Origin: Sphagnum magellanicum
Lineage: Eukaryota; Streptophyta; Sphagnopsida; Sphagnales; Sphagnaceae
Length of the DNA stretch: 64,000 nt
Reading direction: 5' to 3'
Assembly (NCBI GenBank): GCA_021904315.1
Contig: CM038916.1
Span: forward strand, 18,001,897-18,065,896
Part shown: positions 51,504 through 62,900 of the stretch, one piece after another
Layout of the letters: the number at the start of each line of letters is the position of its first letter
How positions within the stretch are numbered: the stretch's first letter is position 1
The notes under the pieces: model-generated
Databases searched by the model: none
Told to the model about the DNA's origin: nothing
Seen by the model: only the letters and a program-made list of their open reading frames with translations
Translations under genes and position numbers: made by a program

Positions 51504-52160
51504 GCAGTGTGAATGTAAGGTCACCCACTCACATTTGAATCGTGCCTTTCAATAGACTTAGTTTTTGTGGCACTTGTTATTCCACTTGCATTTTGTCATT
51601 TTTTTTTCCGGAAACAGCTGAATCCAATTATCAGATCAATGTGCATCATACAGTCTGCAGTTAATATCCTCTCTCATGGCCCTGGCCCTTTTTAATTTAG
51701 TCATAACATGACCAATTTCAGCCTGACTAACTTTCCACAACATGGAGTCTAAGCTTTGAGTCAAGACAGAAATGCATTGGTTTCATCCACATGGTTCCAA
51801 ACCTTCCACAACTACATATTTGACAACCTTCGATGGAGCCTTGTACAACCTTGTCTACCTTTTTGTCTTCATTGAAGGCTTGCTTTTGTCTGTCAAGGCT
51901 TAGTTCATGGGTATTGTACATGAGGGAGATTTTAGTTTTGGTTTGAAGAGTGTGATCCACTGTGCTTGCAGGTCCTGCAGATGTCAGTGTAAGAGCTCAA
52001 CAACAGGACTTCTACAACCCTGTTGTGCACTTTTATCGAAAGCAATTACATACATGGCTGGGGAAGAACCTAAGACTGTATTTATGTGGGCACCAAGTGC
52101 AAACATGTGCTGGTGGCAGCAACAAGATCGTGCTGAGGGTATTGCCAATGTAACAAGGTA
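51504..52160 (+). other. probable 3' UTR with an intron
   Basis: Eleven bases after the stop, GAAT|GTAAGG (donor at 51515) pairs with CTTGCAG at 51965-51971, giving a 457-bp intron. A segment at 51972-52159 follows and itself ends ACAAG|GTAAAAC. The segment's 63-codon frame (51962-52153) resembles no phosphorylase sequence. An intron beyond the stop codon is possible, as is a short alternative last exon. Confidence 0.4.
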
Positions 52161-55100
52161 AAACCAAACTCCACATGCTTGTGTTCACAGATATATAGAG
52201 TTTCTCCTAGGCAAGGCAAGACTTTCCAAAATTTGTCATTGCATGTGAATTATTTATTATGTACATGACCAAATTGCAGAAAGAGAGGATTTTGGTGATC
52301 CTACTGAATTTCAATTGTACAAGCGGACTTTATAAAAAAGAATTGCATCATCTAATAAGTTTCATCCATCCATAAGAAGTTCCATCCATGATGAATGGAT
52401 GAAACTTGAGCCTTCCTGTCAACCTAAAACTTTACCAAGCTTGTTTTTATGAAATCCAAAGTTCTCTTTTTTTTTTTCTTTTTTTTTTTTTCTTTTCTGA
52501 ACTAATGGTTCAAACTCTTGAGTGCTTGGTAGCAGTTGCTTTTACCGTATGGAAATTTAAGTTGCAAATTTGTTCAATTTAGAAGTTTTACAAGTTAAAG
52601 AGTTCTTAATCCTTTTGAATTGTTTAATGGAATATCTATCACCTGAAACATATTCTTGGGGCTTGTGATTTCAAGGCTCAAGGAACTTGGCAAATGCAAT
52701 TTTTTCACTTCCATTTTATGAACCAAATATAAAAGAATATAAATAAATATATAGAAGAATTGACAAATTTCTATATTAGTTCCTAAGGGTCCAAAAACAA
52801 GTTAAAATTGCAAAATTAACTTCAAACCTGTTTTGTCTTGATGTACCATTTTGGAGAACCCAACTGGAAGGCCTTAAAACACACACCATGTGCAAGCCGG
52901 ACACAAATATTGAATGCAATTAAACAGTTAAAATTGAAAAAGATTGAATGTTGGCCAATGTATGTTCATAGTTAACTTACATGGACAAAGTTGAAAATCC
53001 CAACTTGGACCCAAATTCCATATCATATTAGTAGAGTAAAATTTGAAGTGATTATTAATTTGCTTGATATCACATTTACCTATTTCATGCAATAAAAAGT
53101 ACATTTTAAAGTGATAGCAATTAAAAGATCAAACATTGACATTGCAATATGGCAAAAGATGAGCTAGAAACCTAAGGGGACATTAAGTGTTAAATTTTTT
53201 ACATTGCGTATGTCAAACAAGGCACTTTTTGAAAATATTATGTGAAATTTTGTTTTTCAAAATTACCCTTACAAACTTTGGAACTACTTGATAACTAATA
53301 TATGAAACCTCATATTTTGACTCATGTATTTTGTAAATTCAAAAAAGAGTGTCATCCTCTATGCTAAAAACTAAGTGCATGAAAATGATTTGAGAACAAT
53401 TTACATAGAAACCAATGTGTGGATAAAAGGTGTTATGTGTTTTGAGATTGGCACCCAACATTATTGAAACTAACAAAATCACACATGAAAACATGCACAT
53501 GAATAGCAAATACTCATTTGCAAATTGCAAGATTTTGTTTTTGTTATGTGTTTTGGAATCCCAAAACACATAAGATGAGACTCCAAAATTATCACACCAT
53601 GAAATAAACCTTCCCAAACACGAAAAAAACTAAAACCTTGTTAACAATGAATTAGGTTCCAACAACAAATAGGGTCCTACAAAAAAAACTAATGTTATGT
53701 AATAAATACTTAACAAAAAAATCATTACATGTAGTTTAATTGTTTCTCCTCATTCCTTCCAAACTAAATGCCCAATTGACATGCTAGGTTACAATCTTCA
53801 CATCTTGTAATTTTTTCTTTGTAAGATAATACATGAAACCTTGTGACCTGAAAAGAAGTTGAGAAGAAGATGACACTTCATCATTTTTTGTAGTTAAAAC
53901 TCATGTAAGTCTAATTTTAACACACAAAATATGATTTATTTGAATTTTAGTTACAATTCAAAAATTTCTTGAAAATGTGGAAATTGGGTCAAATGAGAAA
54001 CAAGGAACATGAGGAGTTTGAGTTACTGTTATTGGGTTGTGTTGATAGCAAACGAGAATGGTGGAAGCTTTTTGGTTTTTTTCCTTTTTACATGTGTGTT
54101 GGTGAGCTTGTTATCTTGAGTTGGATTTTTGGATGTTTGGTTTTTACAATGTGTGGTTGCAAATTAACATGGCTTGGTGTGGATGCATGTGAAAAGTAGC
54201 ACAACATTGCAATAAGGGCATATCTTCCAAGAGTGTTTTTCAATAATGTAACATTTCTTTTGAAAGTTAGAATTGTAAAAGTTTGTTAGGTTGCAAATGT
54301 GGGAATCCAATATTCAAAGTTCAATTATTTTACTTGTGTATTTTATAAGACTAGATCATTCTAATAATAAACAAAAAGGCTATGGGAGATGATAATAAAA
54401 GTGAGGTATAACCAGGGTTTTGGTGAGATATTAAGAGTTTGTCCACTACAAATAACCTTGAGGGTTTGTAAGATTGTTCATGCAAAATTTGAAATCCTTT
54501 CATGTGGTTCAAATCTTGGTCAATTGAATGTGTTATTGTCGAAAGATGTTATTTGGAATAATGTATGTAAATTTGATAGTTTTGTCATGTATATGAGATT
54601 GTTCATTGTGAACAACCTTGAAGGTTGAATGCAAGTTTGTGCATGTGGGATATTGGGGCGTTTCAATTTTGGTGAAATGTTGGGTGATTGATGGTGTTTC
54701 TATTGAAATTTTTATATTAGTGGTTTTGTTTATCCAATTGATTTGGTTCAATTAAGAAAATTTGATACATGTTGGCAACAAGATTTTGGATTAAGAATTG
54801 TTGGGTTGTGATTATGGAGATGGCCATGACAACATTGATAGTAATTGCAATGTAGAAATATGGCTGGAAGAAGTTATGCTAAGGGTATTTGGTGTCTGAA
54901 AAATTTGTGAATTAATGGGAACTTTCTAGTTTGTGTGAAAAGAAATGCAAACGCTTGTTGCCTTGGAATGTTTGTTGAACAAAAGTTGTGATTGATTGTT
55001 ATGTTGGCATTAATCAACATTGCTGAATTGTTTGAATGACCATTGTTTTATTAATGGAAGTCAAAAGTTGTGAATTTGGATTACATAATCAAATTTGTGG

Positions 55101-57315
55101 CAATCTATTGTGTCAAATTGTGTTGAAAAGAGAGAAAAAGAGACCAAAGATTAATAGTACATGAATTGAGAGTCTAATCCTTAAAGAGCTTATTCCACTA
55201 ATAAGAGTTGACTATACCATTTCCCATTGGTGTTACGATTAGAGATATCATAGGTGACATAATTACATTTCAGAAAATGGATGATTGGTAGACGTTTGTA
55301 TAATTTCACTTGTTCTATTCTATTTTTTCTCATTTTTTTTACATTTCTTATGTAAATTTGTTTTAATTCAACAACAATAACATAATATAGTTCATATTCT
55401 AATTTTTTTTCTTATTCTGATTATGTTCTATGATGGAGTTATTTTATCTTCTTCTCAACATTGAACCATTTCTACTACAAAACATCAAATAATGCAAAAG
55501 CAAAAAAAATCACATGAAAAACTTCTAAATTGAGTTCTACAAAAATATTTAAATCTTTCTTCTCAATCATTTTCAATCAAGTTCTAATCAATCTCCAAAA
55601 TTATTTTTGTCCAGAATAATTCAAAACTTTTAAAAAATGAATCAATATGTGACCAATAATTGACTAGTATAATATAACAAATAACTAATTTGACTAAAAA
55701 AATTCCACATTTGAATTACACACATAAACAATCATTATTAAAAATATCAATTAACAATCTTGCTAGGGAAATCTATCTCAAGATGAACATGATTAAACAT
55801 GATAATGACCTATAAGGCTCTTACGAAATCATCCAAATCATCTTGAAAATCAAATTGATTGAACCTTTAATGGTTATTGCATTAAAGTGCAAACATCAAT
55901 TTTAATCACATTAAAATATTAAAGTATGGCCACACTTGATGTTAATTTCAATGTCAAGCAATGTTAAGGATGTTAAAACTAATCACTAATTCACAAATAA
56001 AATGTTAACTAACATTAAATCTTAGGTGGCATATGACATGGCATTGATATCAAAAATGGTGTTAGTACAATCATTGTTAAGTAACATTAAATCTTTGAAA
56101 AAAACGATTTCAAAGCTAAACCTTGATGATAATCGAAGTCTCAAAAATTGACAAATTAGCCCAATGTTTAGTATGCATCCTTGTCTCTCTTTTTTTTTTT
56201 TCTCTCTTTCAAACATCGAACAAATGGGGAAATATTATTTTTGTAGGTGTGGATTAAATTATAAAGTCCAAAAAGACACCTCAATGTTGATTATCAATTA
56301 ACATCATGTGTGAAAATGTTGAAATAATGTTTAGAGAATTGGTGGTAACTTGAAATGTTAACTTGTCATATTGTGGTTCATGGCACTAACATCAACAAAA
56401 GTACCATTGGTGGTGTTAGTTGCAAGCCCTCAAACACCAGATGTGATCATACCTTTAAATAAACAAAACAATTGCAGTTCTGTGAAAAATTGCCAAGGTT
56501 CATCACACTCAATGCTAAGACTCTTTCTTTTCAATTTGTTGTTGGGTACATTTCAATCAAGGTACCACAAAGGGAACAAGGAATAAGAGAAGCTGACTCA
56601 AATTTAATGTTCTTGAGTTGTATTTCAGGACACCTTTTGCAGTACCATAGATGGAGTAGGTCACCTCTTCAACTTTTCACCCATTGCACACCCCTCCACA
56701 CATTCTCGCTTGTGATGTATTTATTCCTTGATGCTAATTGATGACTTTTGTTCTTTAATATTTATTGCAAAGCAAAAGCTCAACCCACTTTTACAAACAA
56801 CCCACATTTATTCGCATTCTTGAGGATATATGCTTTTGCATGCTGCTTCAAGCAAGCGAACACCTTGTGATGAATCATCACATATTGCACCTAAATGTTT
56901 GCAATTTATCATACAAATTGCACCAATGATTATGTTCATTCATTCAGAGTCTAAGGAACTCTATGTGAAAATTGTAAAAATGTAACAATGGCTCACAAAT
57001 TAATTAATTAAAACTAGAGCCACAGTAGTCCTCCAACATGGTGGTGCTCACTGAGGACCATTGTTGCACCTATCATGAAAAACTCTTTTCATGAGAGTTT
57101 TGTTTAAAGTTTAGTTTGTTGCACTATCAAGAAGTTGATACCAGAAGCAAAACCCGAAAAAATAATTTATTTACCCAAAAGACAAAAGAAGAAGATAAGT
57201 CTGAGCATTCAGAGATCACCTTGAGAGACAAGGTATAATATTTGAGCATTGTTTGTTGTGTTTCGTGTTTTTGGAAGAATTAGTGCTGCTGCTGTGATTG
57301 CTGCTTTTTGCAAGC
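52161..57315. other. intergenic DNA, no gene seen
   Basis: AT-rich single-copy-looking DNA between phosphorylase and the CLE gene. A T-rich run lies near 52468-52493. Open frames up to 92 codons on both strands show no family resemblance. 56.4-56.75 kb has overlapping + frames (to 89 codons) that I cannot assign. Confidence 0.45.
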
Positions 57316-57796
57316 TCAAGGATACCAAACCTGTGTACTGTTGCTGTTATGAAAAGGGTTTGGTCCAGTAGGTACCAATCTATCTGTCTCAAACACTGTC
57401 ACTGACCTTCGAGGAGGCAACCGGTATTTCAGTAGACTTGAATCCTTTTGTCTGGTCCTGCTGCTGCTGCTGAGGTTTTCTAAGAGCAGCTTGGGGCTTG
57501 ATCTGTGATGTCTATCCTGCCTAGTAGTACTAACCACCTGTTGCTTATGCTGCTGCCGCCATTGCTCTGAACCTTGATCTACACTATTTGTTGTTTCACA
57601 AGTACTCACCTGCACTAGCAAACAAAAATAGCATCTGCGTCAATGATCAATCCATGAGCAACTGCATTGGTTGGGTATGAAAGATGACAAAAAAACATTT
57701 GCAACAGTTCAGATTCAGGACTGATATACATATATATATAACTCTGCGCCAGATCGATTCTCAACTTTTAGTTGCTGCAAAGATGCATTTTGATCT

Positions 57797-57828
<32 letters not shown>

Positions 57829-58258
57829 ATTTCAACTATTGATCGAACTGCAGATTTGTAAGTCGCTGAATTCATCACCTGATTAGCTGCAATGCTGCTG
57901 CTGCTGCTGGCAAGCAGCAGCTCCTGTTGGTAAAGTGGCAGCAGCTTTCGCACAACAGACGTAGTTGAAGCAGCGGATGCCAATTGATCTCTGCTGGGTC
58001 TGTGGTGATGGTGTCCTGAAAACAATGCAGTTATCACGAGCATCGAGATTTATCAGACAATTGAAGCAGCAGCTGGTCTTGAGTGTTCATGACTCATCAT
58101 TGCTAAGAAAGGAGGAACTGCACGAATGCAGTCAGGAGTCTCGTCAGTCTCGTACCTGGTCCTCGGAAAACGTCGGATTCTTCCCTGAATGCAACAAGAG
58201 CTACGAACGTCGTAAGTGCCATCAAAAGCGATGCAAAACTCCAACAAAAATTCGCCAT
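57316..58258 (-). CDS. CLE-family signalling peptide precursor, three exons
   Basis: Exons on the minus strand are 58258-58156 (34 codons plus 1 base), 58015-57879 and 57609-57316. Introns of 140 and 269 bp have clean borders (CCAG|GTACGA...TTTTCAG|GA; AATCAG|GTGATG...AGTGCAG|GTG) in matching phases 1 and 0. The product is 177 aa. Residues 1-24 (MANFCWSFASLLMALTTFVA, then LVAF) form a signal peptide. A variable, basic, S/Q-rich middle follows. RLVPTGPNPFHN at residues 157-168 is a 12-residue CLE motif, followed by nine residues to the stop. CLE peptides are cut out, often hydroxylated on proline, and sensed outside the cell by LRR receptor kinases such as CLV1. In mosses they orient stem-cell divisions. 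The VPTGPNP core is close to moss CLEs as I remember them; Phe replaces the usual Leu or Ile before His. ATG has G at +4. An intron holds a long (CTT)n run. Confidence 0.88.
57346..57381 (-). other. predicted mature CLE dodecapeptide
   Basis: Encodes RLVPTGPNPFHN. It matches the CLE consensus: basic first residue, P at 4 and 9, invariant G6, P7, and H11-N12. Position 10 is Phe, uncommon at a site usually L, I or Q. Prolines 4 and 7 are the usual hydroxylation sites in the family. Flanks are ETD before and SNST after. Confidence 0.88.
57798..57830 (-). repeat. (CTT)n microsatellite in the second CLE intron
   Basis: About ten AAG units on the + strand, CTT on the gene's sense strand, near the acceptor side of the intron. 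Confidence 0.85.
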
Positions 58259-59510
58259 GCCCACCACTACCACCACCACCCCGGAAGCCCAACAGCTTTC
58301 CCCCCGACGTCACAGTCTAGGTACTCTCGCGGTCAATGTCGTTCAAAGAATATGTATATATGTGTGCACCTTACTCGTCAAGCTCCGGGGCACGATTCCC
58401 AGCAATTAGCGCATGTACTACAGTGCATCATGTCACAGTTCAAGGTCTGCCTTCGACCGAAGAGATAGCAGAAAAATGCTGCAGTAAACATCATCTGCAA
58501 CTCGCGGGAGACCAGACCATCAGCTACTGAGGGCGCGTACTACATTGCACAGTCAGAATCCTCCTCACGCCAGCTGCTAGCTGCTGCTGCTGATTCTTTC
58601 TTTGCTAGGCTGCACTGGAATTGAGAGATCGCATCAGCATCGTAACTGCATAACATGCTGACAATCTATGGGATGCTAGCTCATGGTCCCGCGGGATTTC
58701 GTTCAGCAACAGCAGTTGCACATTCTAACCTAAAGCTTCTTCAGTTCTTATTTCCTCGAGGAATTGGGTCTGTGCAGGAATTGAATACGGAGCTAGTCGT
58801 ATAAGGACGAGCCTAATCTGCACTTGGGTCGGAGAATAATTTGGTTTGTTCACCATCAACATCGAGTCCATCAGCTCCACCGCGCTGCAACGTCGGCGAC
58901 AGGGTCGAAGTGCATGGGCTCCGATGATCATCAAGAGTAGCACTGGCTCGTGATCATACGATCACATACACTACCTTATACAACACTAGGAAATCAAGCA
59001 AGCATAAAATGTGGGTAGATCAACATGCATGCAAGAACTAGAGCTACATTGAGCTGAGAGAGTAGTCGACACAGGTCAGAGACAAGTTGCAGGCCGGCTC
59101 CTCCAACTCCCAAGACTTTGCAGCTCAACGATTACACCACGAAGCTATCTTTGGGCATTGACACTGCGAGTAGCTGTGCAATGAAAGAAGACGACGAAGA
59201 AGAAGAAATCTAGAAGGTGGGAAATAGCCAGGGGTGCAGGAAGGAGGCTTGCAAACGGTCAGGAAACTTATAGCTCACCGAGTGTTGAATTGAGATACAA
59301 CAAAATTAGCCCCTCTTTCGCCTGCATACAAGATCGTTTCTCAACTCCAATTCAGCGATCCGGAAATCTGTGGAAAGCGCAACCGTCTTCACAAAATCGT
59401 AAGCGCGCGCTCGATGGCGTGACAGACTCGAGCAGAAGACGAAGAGATGGCGATGCGGGACACGCAATGGAATGCGCAACGCTGCTAGCGAACAAAGGAG
59501 CTTTTGTGCG
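58259..59510 (-). promoter_or_regulatory. 5' leader and promoter region of the CLE gene (presumed)
   Basis: More balanced composition than the DNA on either side, with several CAG/CTG triplet runs and no convincing coding frame. Plus-strand frames (57965-58468, 59290-59538) are antisense or unsupported. Transcription start not determined. Confidence 0.35.
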
Positions 59511-60124
59511 GGTTCTGGACCTTTTCACACTGTACTAGAGATTTAAAAAACCCTTTTTCTTTTTCCCACCTGGAGCTTTTCGCACAAGTTTTGGGATGAA
59601 AACGTTTTTCACCTCGAGCTTTTCACACAAGTTTTAGGGTTTTAAAAAGTAAAAAGACGTACTTTTCACCTGGAGCTTTCCACACCTGTGGGGGGTAGTA
59701 AAACAACCGTTTTTCACCTGGGGCTTTTCACACTTGTGGGGGTAGTAAAAAACCATTTTTCACCTGAGCCTTTTCACACTTGTGGGGGTAGTAAAAAACC
59801 GTTTTCACCTGAGGGCTTTTCACACTTGTGGGGGTAATAAAACACCATTTTTCACTTGAGCCTTTTCACACTTGTGGGGGTAGTAAAAAACCGTTTTCAC
59901 CTGAGGGCTTTTCACACTTATGGCCGGGGGGGGGGGGGTAAAAACCCTTTTTTCACCTGGGACTTTTTCACACTTGTGGAGGTAAGAAATTGTTTTTTCA
60001 TCTGGAGCTTTTACTATTGTGGAGGTTGTTATAAAAGCCTTTTTTCACGTGGGGTTTTTCACACTTGTGTAGGTAAGATTCTTTTTTTTCACTTGGACCT
60101 TTTCACACTATTGTTGGGGGACTT
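59511..60124 (+). repeat. minisatellite array, unit about 46 bp, partly ordered as 92-bp dimers
   Basis: About twelve units on the pattern TTTTCACCTG(G)AGCTTTTC, ACACTTGTGGGGGTAGTAAA, AAACC. In the centre (59761-59920) two unit types alternate, CACCTGAGCC and CACCTGAGGGC, giving an exact 92-bp step (59761 to 59853). Outer units are more diverged (CACAAGTTTTGGG on the left, TTGTGTAGG on the right). Plus-strand frames across it (59856-60134) are repeat translations. Confidence 0.9.
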
Positions 60125-60800
60125 AGAAAAGTGACCTTAAAAGGCCACCCCCTCCCCTCCCCACCTCCTTTCATGTGTGTCATAGTACTCCAAGATCTTG
60201 TGGAATTAATGAACTTGGATTTTGTTAATTTCCAAAAGGAGAGAGTCTGTTTAACAATGGACCCACCAGAAATAATAAGTTCAAATAAGTTACTTAATTT
60301 TTTACCCTTTTGGGACGTAACAAATAAGCTTTTTTTTATTTTATTATTTTATTTTTTTCAAATTTTAGCAAAATTAGTTGTACTTACTTACACTAGGGGA
60401 AAATAAAAATCCATAAGTTTCCCAATTTTTTGTCCAAAAATTTCAACTAGCACTTTAAATGTTGTAAAACCAAGCAAGGGAATTAGGACTACCTTACTCA
60501 AAAAATTCCTAAACCCTAAAAACAAACACCTGAAATTGGGTCTTAATAATATTTTGTAGTAGAAGCAGTTCATGTCCAAATTTGGCAAAACCCACGCTCA
60601 GATTTTTTGGGGGTCTAACTCATTTGATTACATATCACTCTTTGGCTTCTCTTGTTTTAACCCCTTATTATGTAAGTCCACTTTACACTAGGAAAAAAAA
60701 TTCATTTTTCCAGCATTTTCTCAAAAAAAGATTGTCAAAATATTACAATTTTTTTTGTAAGTAATGACTAATAAAAATTGTGATTGGTGATTTTTTCCAA
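60125..60800. other. intergenic DNA between tandem arrays
   Basis: AT-rich. No gene recognised. Confidence 0.45.
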
Positions 60801-61532
60801 CAATTTTTTTTGTTATTTTTAATCCAAAAATTTGAGAAAATATTTTCTTTTAGTGCAAATTCAACTAAGTTTGCTCTTTTTTTTTGGGAAAACAAAAAAG
60901 CCAATATTTTTACATGAAAAAAATTGAACCCAGAAAAACCCTGATTGTGACCACTTCATTTTGAATTGAACAATTTTTTTTGTGTTTTTTAATCCAAAAA
61001 TTTGGGAAATCATTGGATTTTTTCTCTTTTAGTGCAAATTCAACTAAGTTTGTTCAATTTTTTGGGAAAGGAAAATAGCCAATTTGTTTTATATGACAAA
61101 ATTGAATTTAGAAAACCCTGATTGTGATTACGTCATTATGAATTCAATTTTGTCGTTTTTTCTAATCCAAAAAAATGGGAAACTATTCGATATTTTCTCT
61201 TTTAATGCAAAATTCAACTAATTTTGCTCTTTTTTTGGGGAGAAAAAAGAAACCAATTTTTTTTGTTATACGACAAAATTGAACCCAAAAAAACCCCGGT
61301 TGTGATCACTTCAATAGGTTTTTTTAACGGTCGAAATTCTTGGATTAAAAATTTCAACAAAATTTGTCATGTCGTTTAATCCAAAAAAATTGGGAAATTA
61401 TTGGAATTTGTCTTTTAGTGCAAATTCAAGTAAGGTTTGCTCATTGGGGGGGGGGGGGGGGGGGGGATCCAATTTTTTTAGTATGACAAAATTGGACCCC
61501 AAAAAACCCTGATTGTGATCACTTCATTTTGA
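60801..61532 (+). repeat. tandem array of four diverged units, about 170-204 bp
   Basis: Units start near 60801, 60971, 61145 and 61349. Each carries, in order, AATCCAAAAA(A)TT(G)GGGAAA, TTTTAGTGCAAATTCAA, TTTGCTC followed by a poly-T/G run, ACAAAATTGAACCC, AAAAACCCTGATTGTGA and CACTTCATTTTGAA. The last unit has its poly-T/G run expanded to a G tract at about 61446-61468. Confidence 0.88.
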
Positions 61533-61597
61533 AGAAAAAGAAAGAATTTGGGGGAAAAAGAAGATAGTTTGTACAACAGCCCACTTTGAAATGGCAG

Positions 61598-61640
61598 GTT
61601 TAGGGTTTAGTAGCAGGTGGGTTTAAACCCTAAACCCTGT
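61598..61640. repeat. facing telomere-like motifs (telo-boxes)
   Basis: GGTTTAGGGTTTAG and, 16 bases later, TTTAAACCCTAAACCCTG: short plant telomere-type motifs in opposite orientation. Such boxes occur in promoters of growth-related genes, but no gene is attached here with confidence. Confidence 0.6.
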
Positions 61641-61828
61641 GAACGAGGACCCTTCTCTTCTTCTTCGTCACGACTGCTCTGGTCGCCCGTCTTTGCACTA
61701 GAAGAGAAAATACCTTTCTTTGTTTCCTTCCAGGAGTGTAAATGGAATGAGAGCGCCGGAGGATTCCGGAGATGAGAGATGAGAGACCAGTCCTTACTGC
61801 TCAGTGCTTTGCTTTGCAAGGATCCCAC
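61607..61828 (-). other. unrecognised 73-codon frame, possible leader exon
   Basis: Starts MGSLQSKALSSKDWSLIS and turns acidic (RDEEEEKG) before the telo-box. Composition is protein-like and the DNA around it is GC-richer than its surroundings. A CACAG|G-type border follows, but no downstream exon is visible through the tandem arrays to its left. It could be a truncated first exon or chance. Confidence 0.2.
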
Positions 61829-62575
61829 GGTTTTCTCAAAGAATCAACAACAAGGCACGCGGGAATCCCAAGCTGGTCTTTGTTTTTTTTTAAATAAATT
61901 CTAAGACTACAACTGACTGGCTTTAGTACGTCGTGTTGCTCAGTCAAAAGTACATGGCCGGTGTCTGCGGGCAGTATTACTTACTGCACAACGATGTTCT
62001 GGGGACAAATGCAGGCGGCAGCAGCAGAGGGAAGGAAGGAAAGAAGGGGCGAGGAATAATAACTGAACCCATCTTGGGAATTGGGAGGATTAAGCGGTAG
62101 AGCCGCGGACTAGGGACGGAAGTTGCGTTGATGAATTGCGCTGTAGGAGGCGAGACGTAGCTGGGCTGTAGCAGCTAGTTAGTGTTGTAATAAATGAAAT
62201 ACGATCCTATGAAGAACTGACAGGCAGCCACCAGCAGCAGCAGCAGCATAATAATGGGCGCGTGTCCTCATGTCGACGGTTTTCATTGATGACGGATTCC
62301 CATTTCTTTATTGCCGACACGCTTCTTGTCCAGCCGCCATTTTGAGAAGGGCGCCCACTTCCTTCCTTCCTTCCTTCGTACTGCTGCTGCTGCTGCTGCT
62401 GCCGGCCTGCCCACGGCTCGTCCCCACTTGTGCCTCAGTAGTAGTGATCAGCTAGCGAGTTCTACAACATTACCGCTACATTACTCTTATTACAGGGCTG
62501 CTGCTTCCATGATGCTCTCCATCTATCCTCCATCAGCTCTCAAATTGGAAACCAGTTTAGCAATTTTGTGAGGTA
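61829..62575. other. GC-richer intergenic segment with microsatellites
   Basis: Contains (GGAA)n near 62030, (CAG)n near 62234-62250, (CTTC)n at about 62360-62377 and (CTG)n at about 62383-62402. Plus-strand frames there translate the triplet runs. No gene recognised. Confidence 0.4.
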
Positions 62576-62579
62576 GCTG

Positions 62580-62900
62580 AAGTGGTGATCATCCATCAGA
62601 TGATTTAGCCAGATTTGGCTGCAGTCTAGATATGAAAACTTACCAGTATTAGAAGAGAGCCTGGGTACCAATTGTTTTTTTTTTTCCACAATTTTTTTGA
62701 AGTGGCGACCATCCATCGGATGATTTAGCCAGATTTGGCTACATACTAGATATGAAACTCACCAGTCTTATTAGGTATACCACCTTTCAGAGCCTGGTAG
62801 CAATGGTTCTTTTTTTCAAAATTTTATTATTTGTTATAGTCAAAGTGGCGATCATCCATAGGAAGATTTAGCCAAATTTGGCTACAAGCTAAATATGAAA
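62580..62900 (+). repeat. three-unit tandem repeat, 120 and 143 bp spacing
   Basis: AAGTGG(T/C)GATCATCCAT at 62580, 62700 and 62843. Each is followed by GATGATTTAGCCAGATTTGG (or a close variant), CTAGATATGAAA and a poly-T/poly-A spacer. Confidence 0.88.

Noticed and set aside
51962-52153. 63-codon frame as an extra phosphorylase C-terminal exon
   Set aside because: The protein already ends with the family's C-terminal DIWNI...VP and a stop at 51501-51503; the frame has no resemblance to phosphorylase.
57768-58043. Minus-strand 91-codon frame starting MLVITALFSG as an independent protein
   Set aside because: Its start lies before the TTTTCAG acceptor of CLE exon 2, and its end translates the (CTT)n of the next intron as a run of Phe.
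57965-58468. Plus-strand 167-codon frame
   Set aside because: Lies antisense across CLE exon 1 and part of exon 2; composition is not protein-like and no family is recognised.
62270-62571. Frames with poly-Leu and poly-Ala
   Set aside because: They translate the (CTG)n and (CTTC)n runs.
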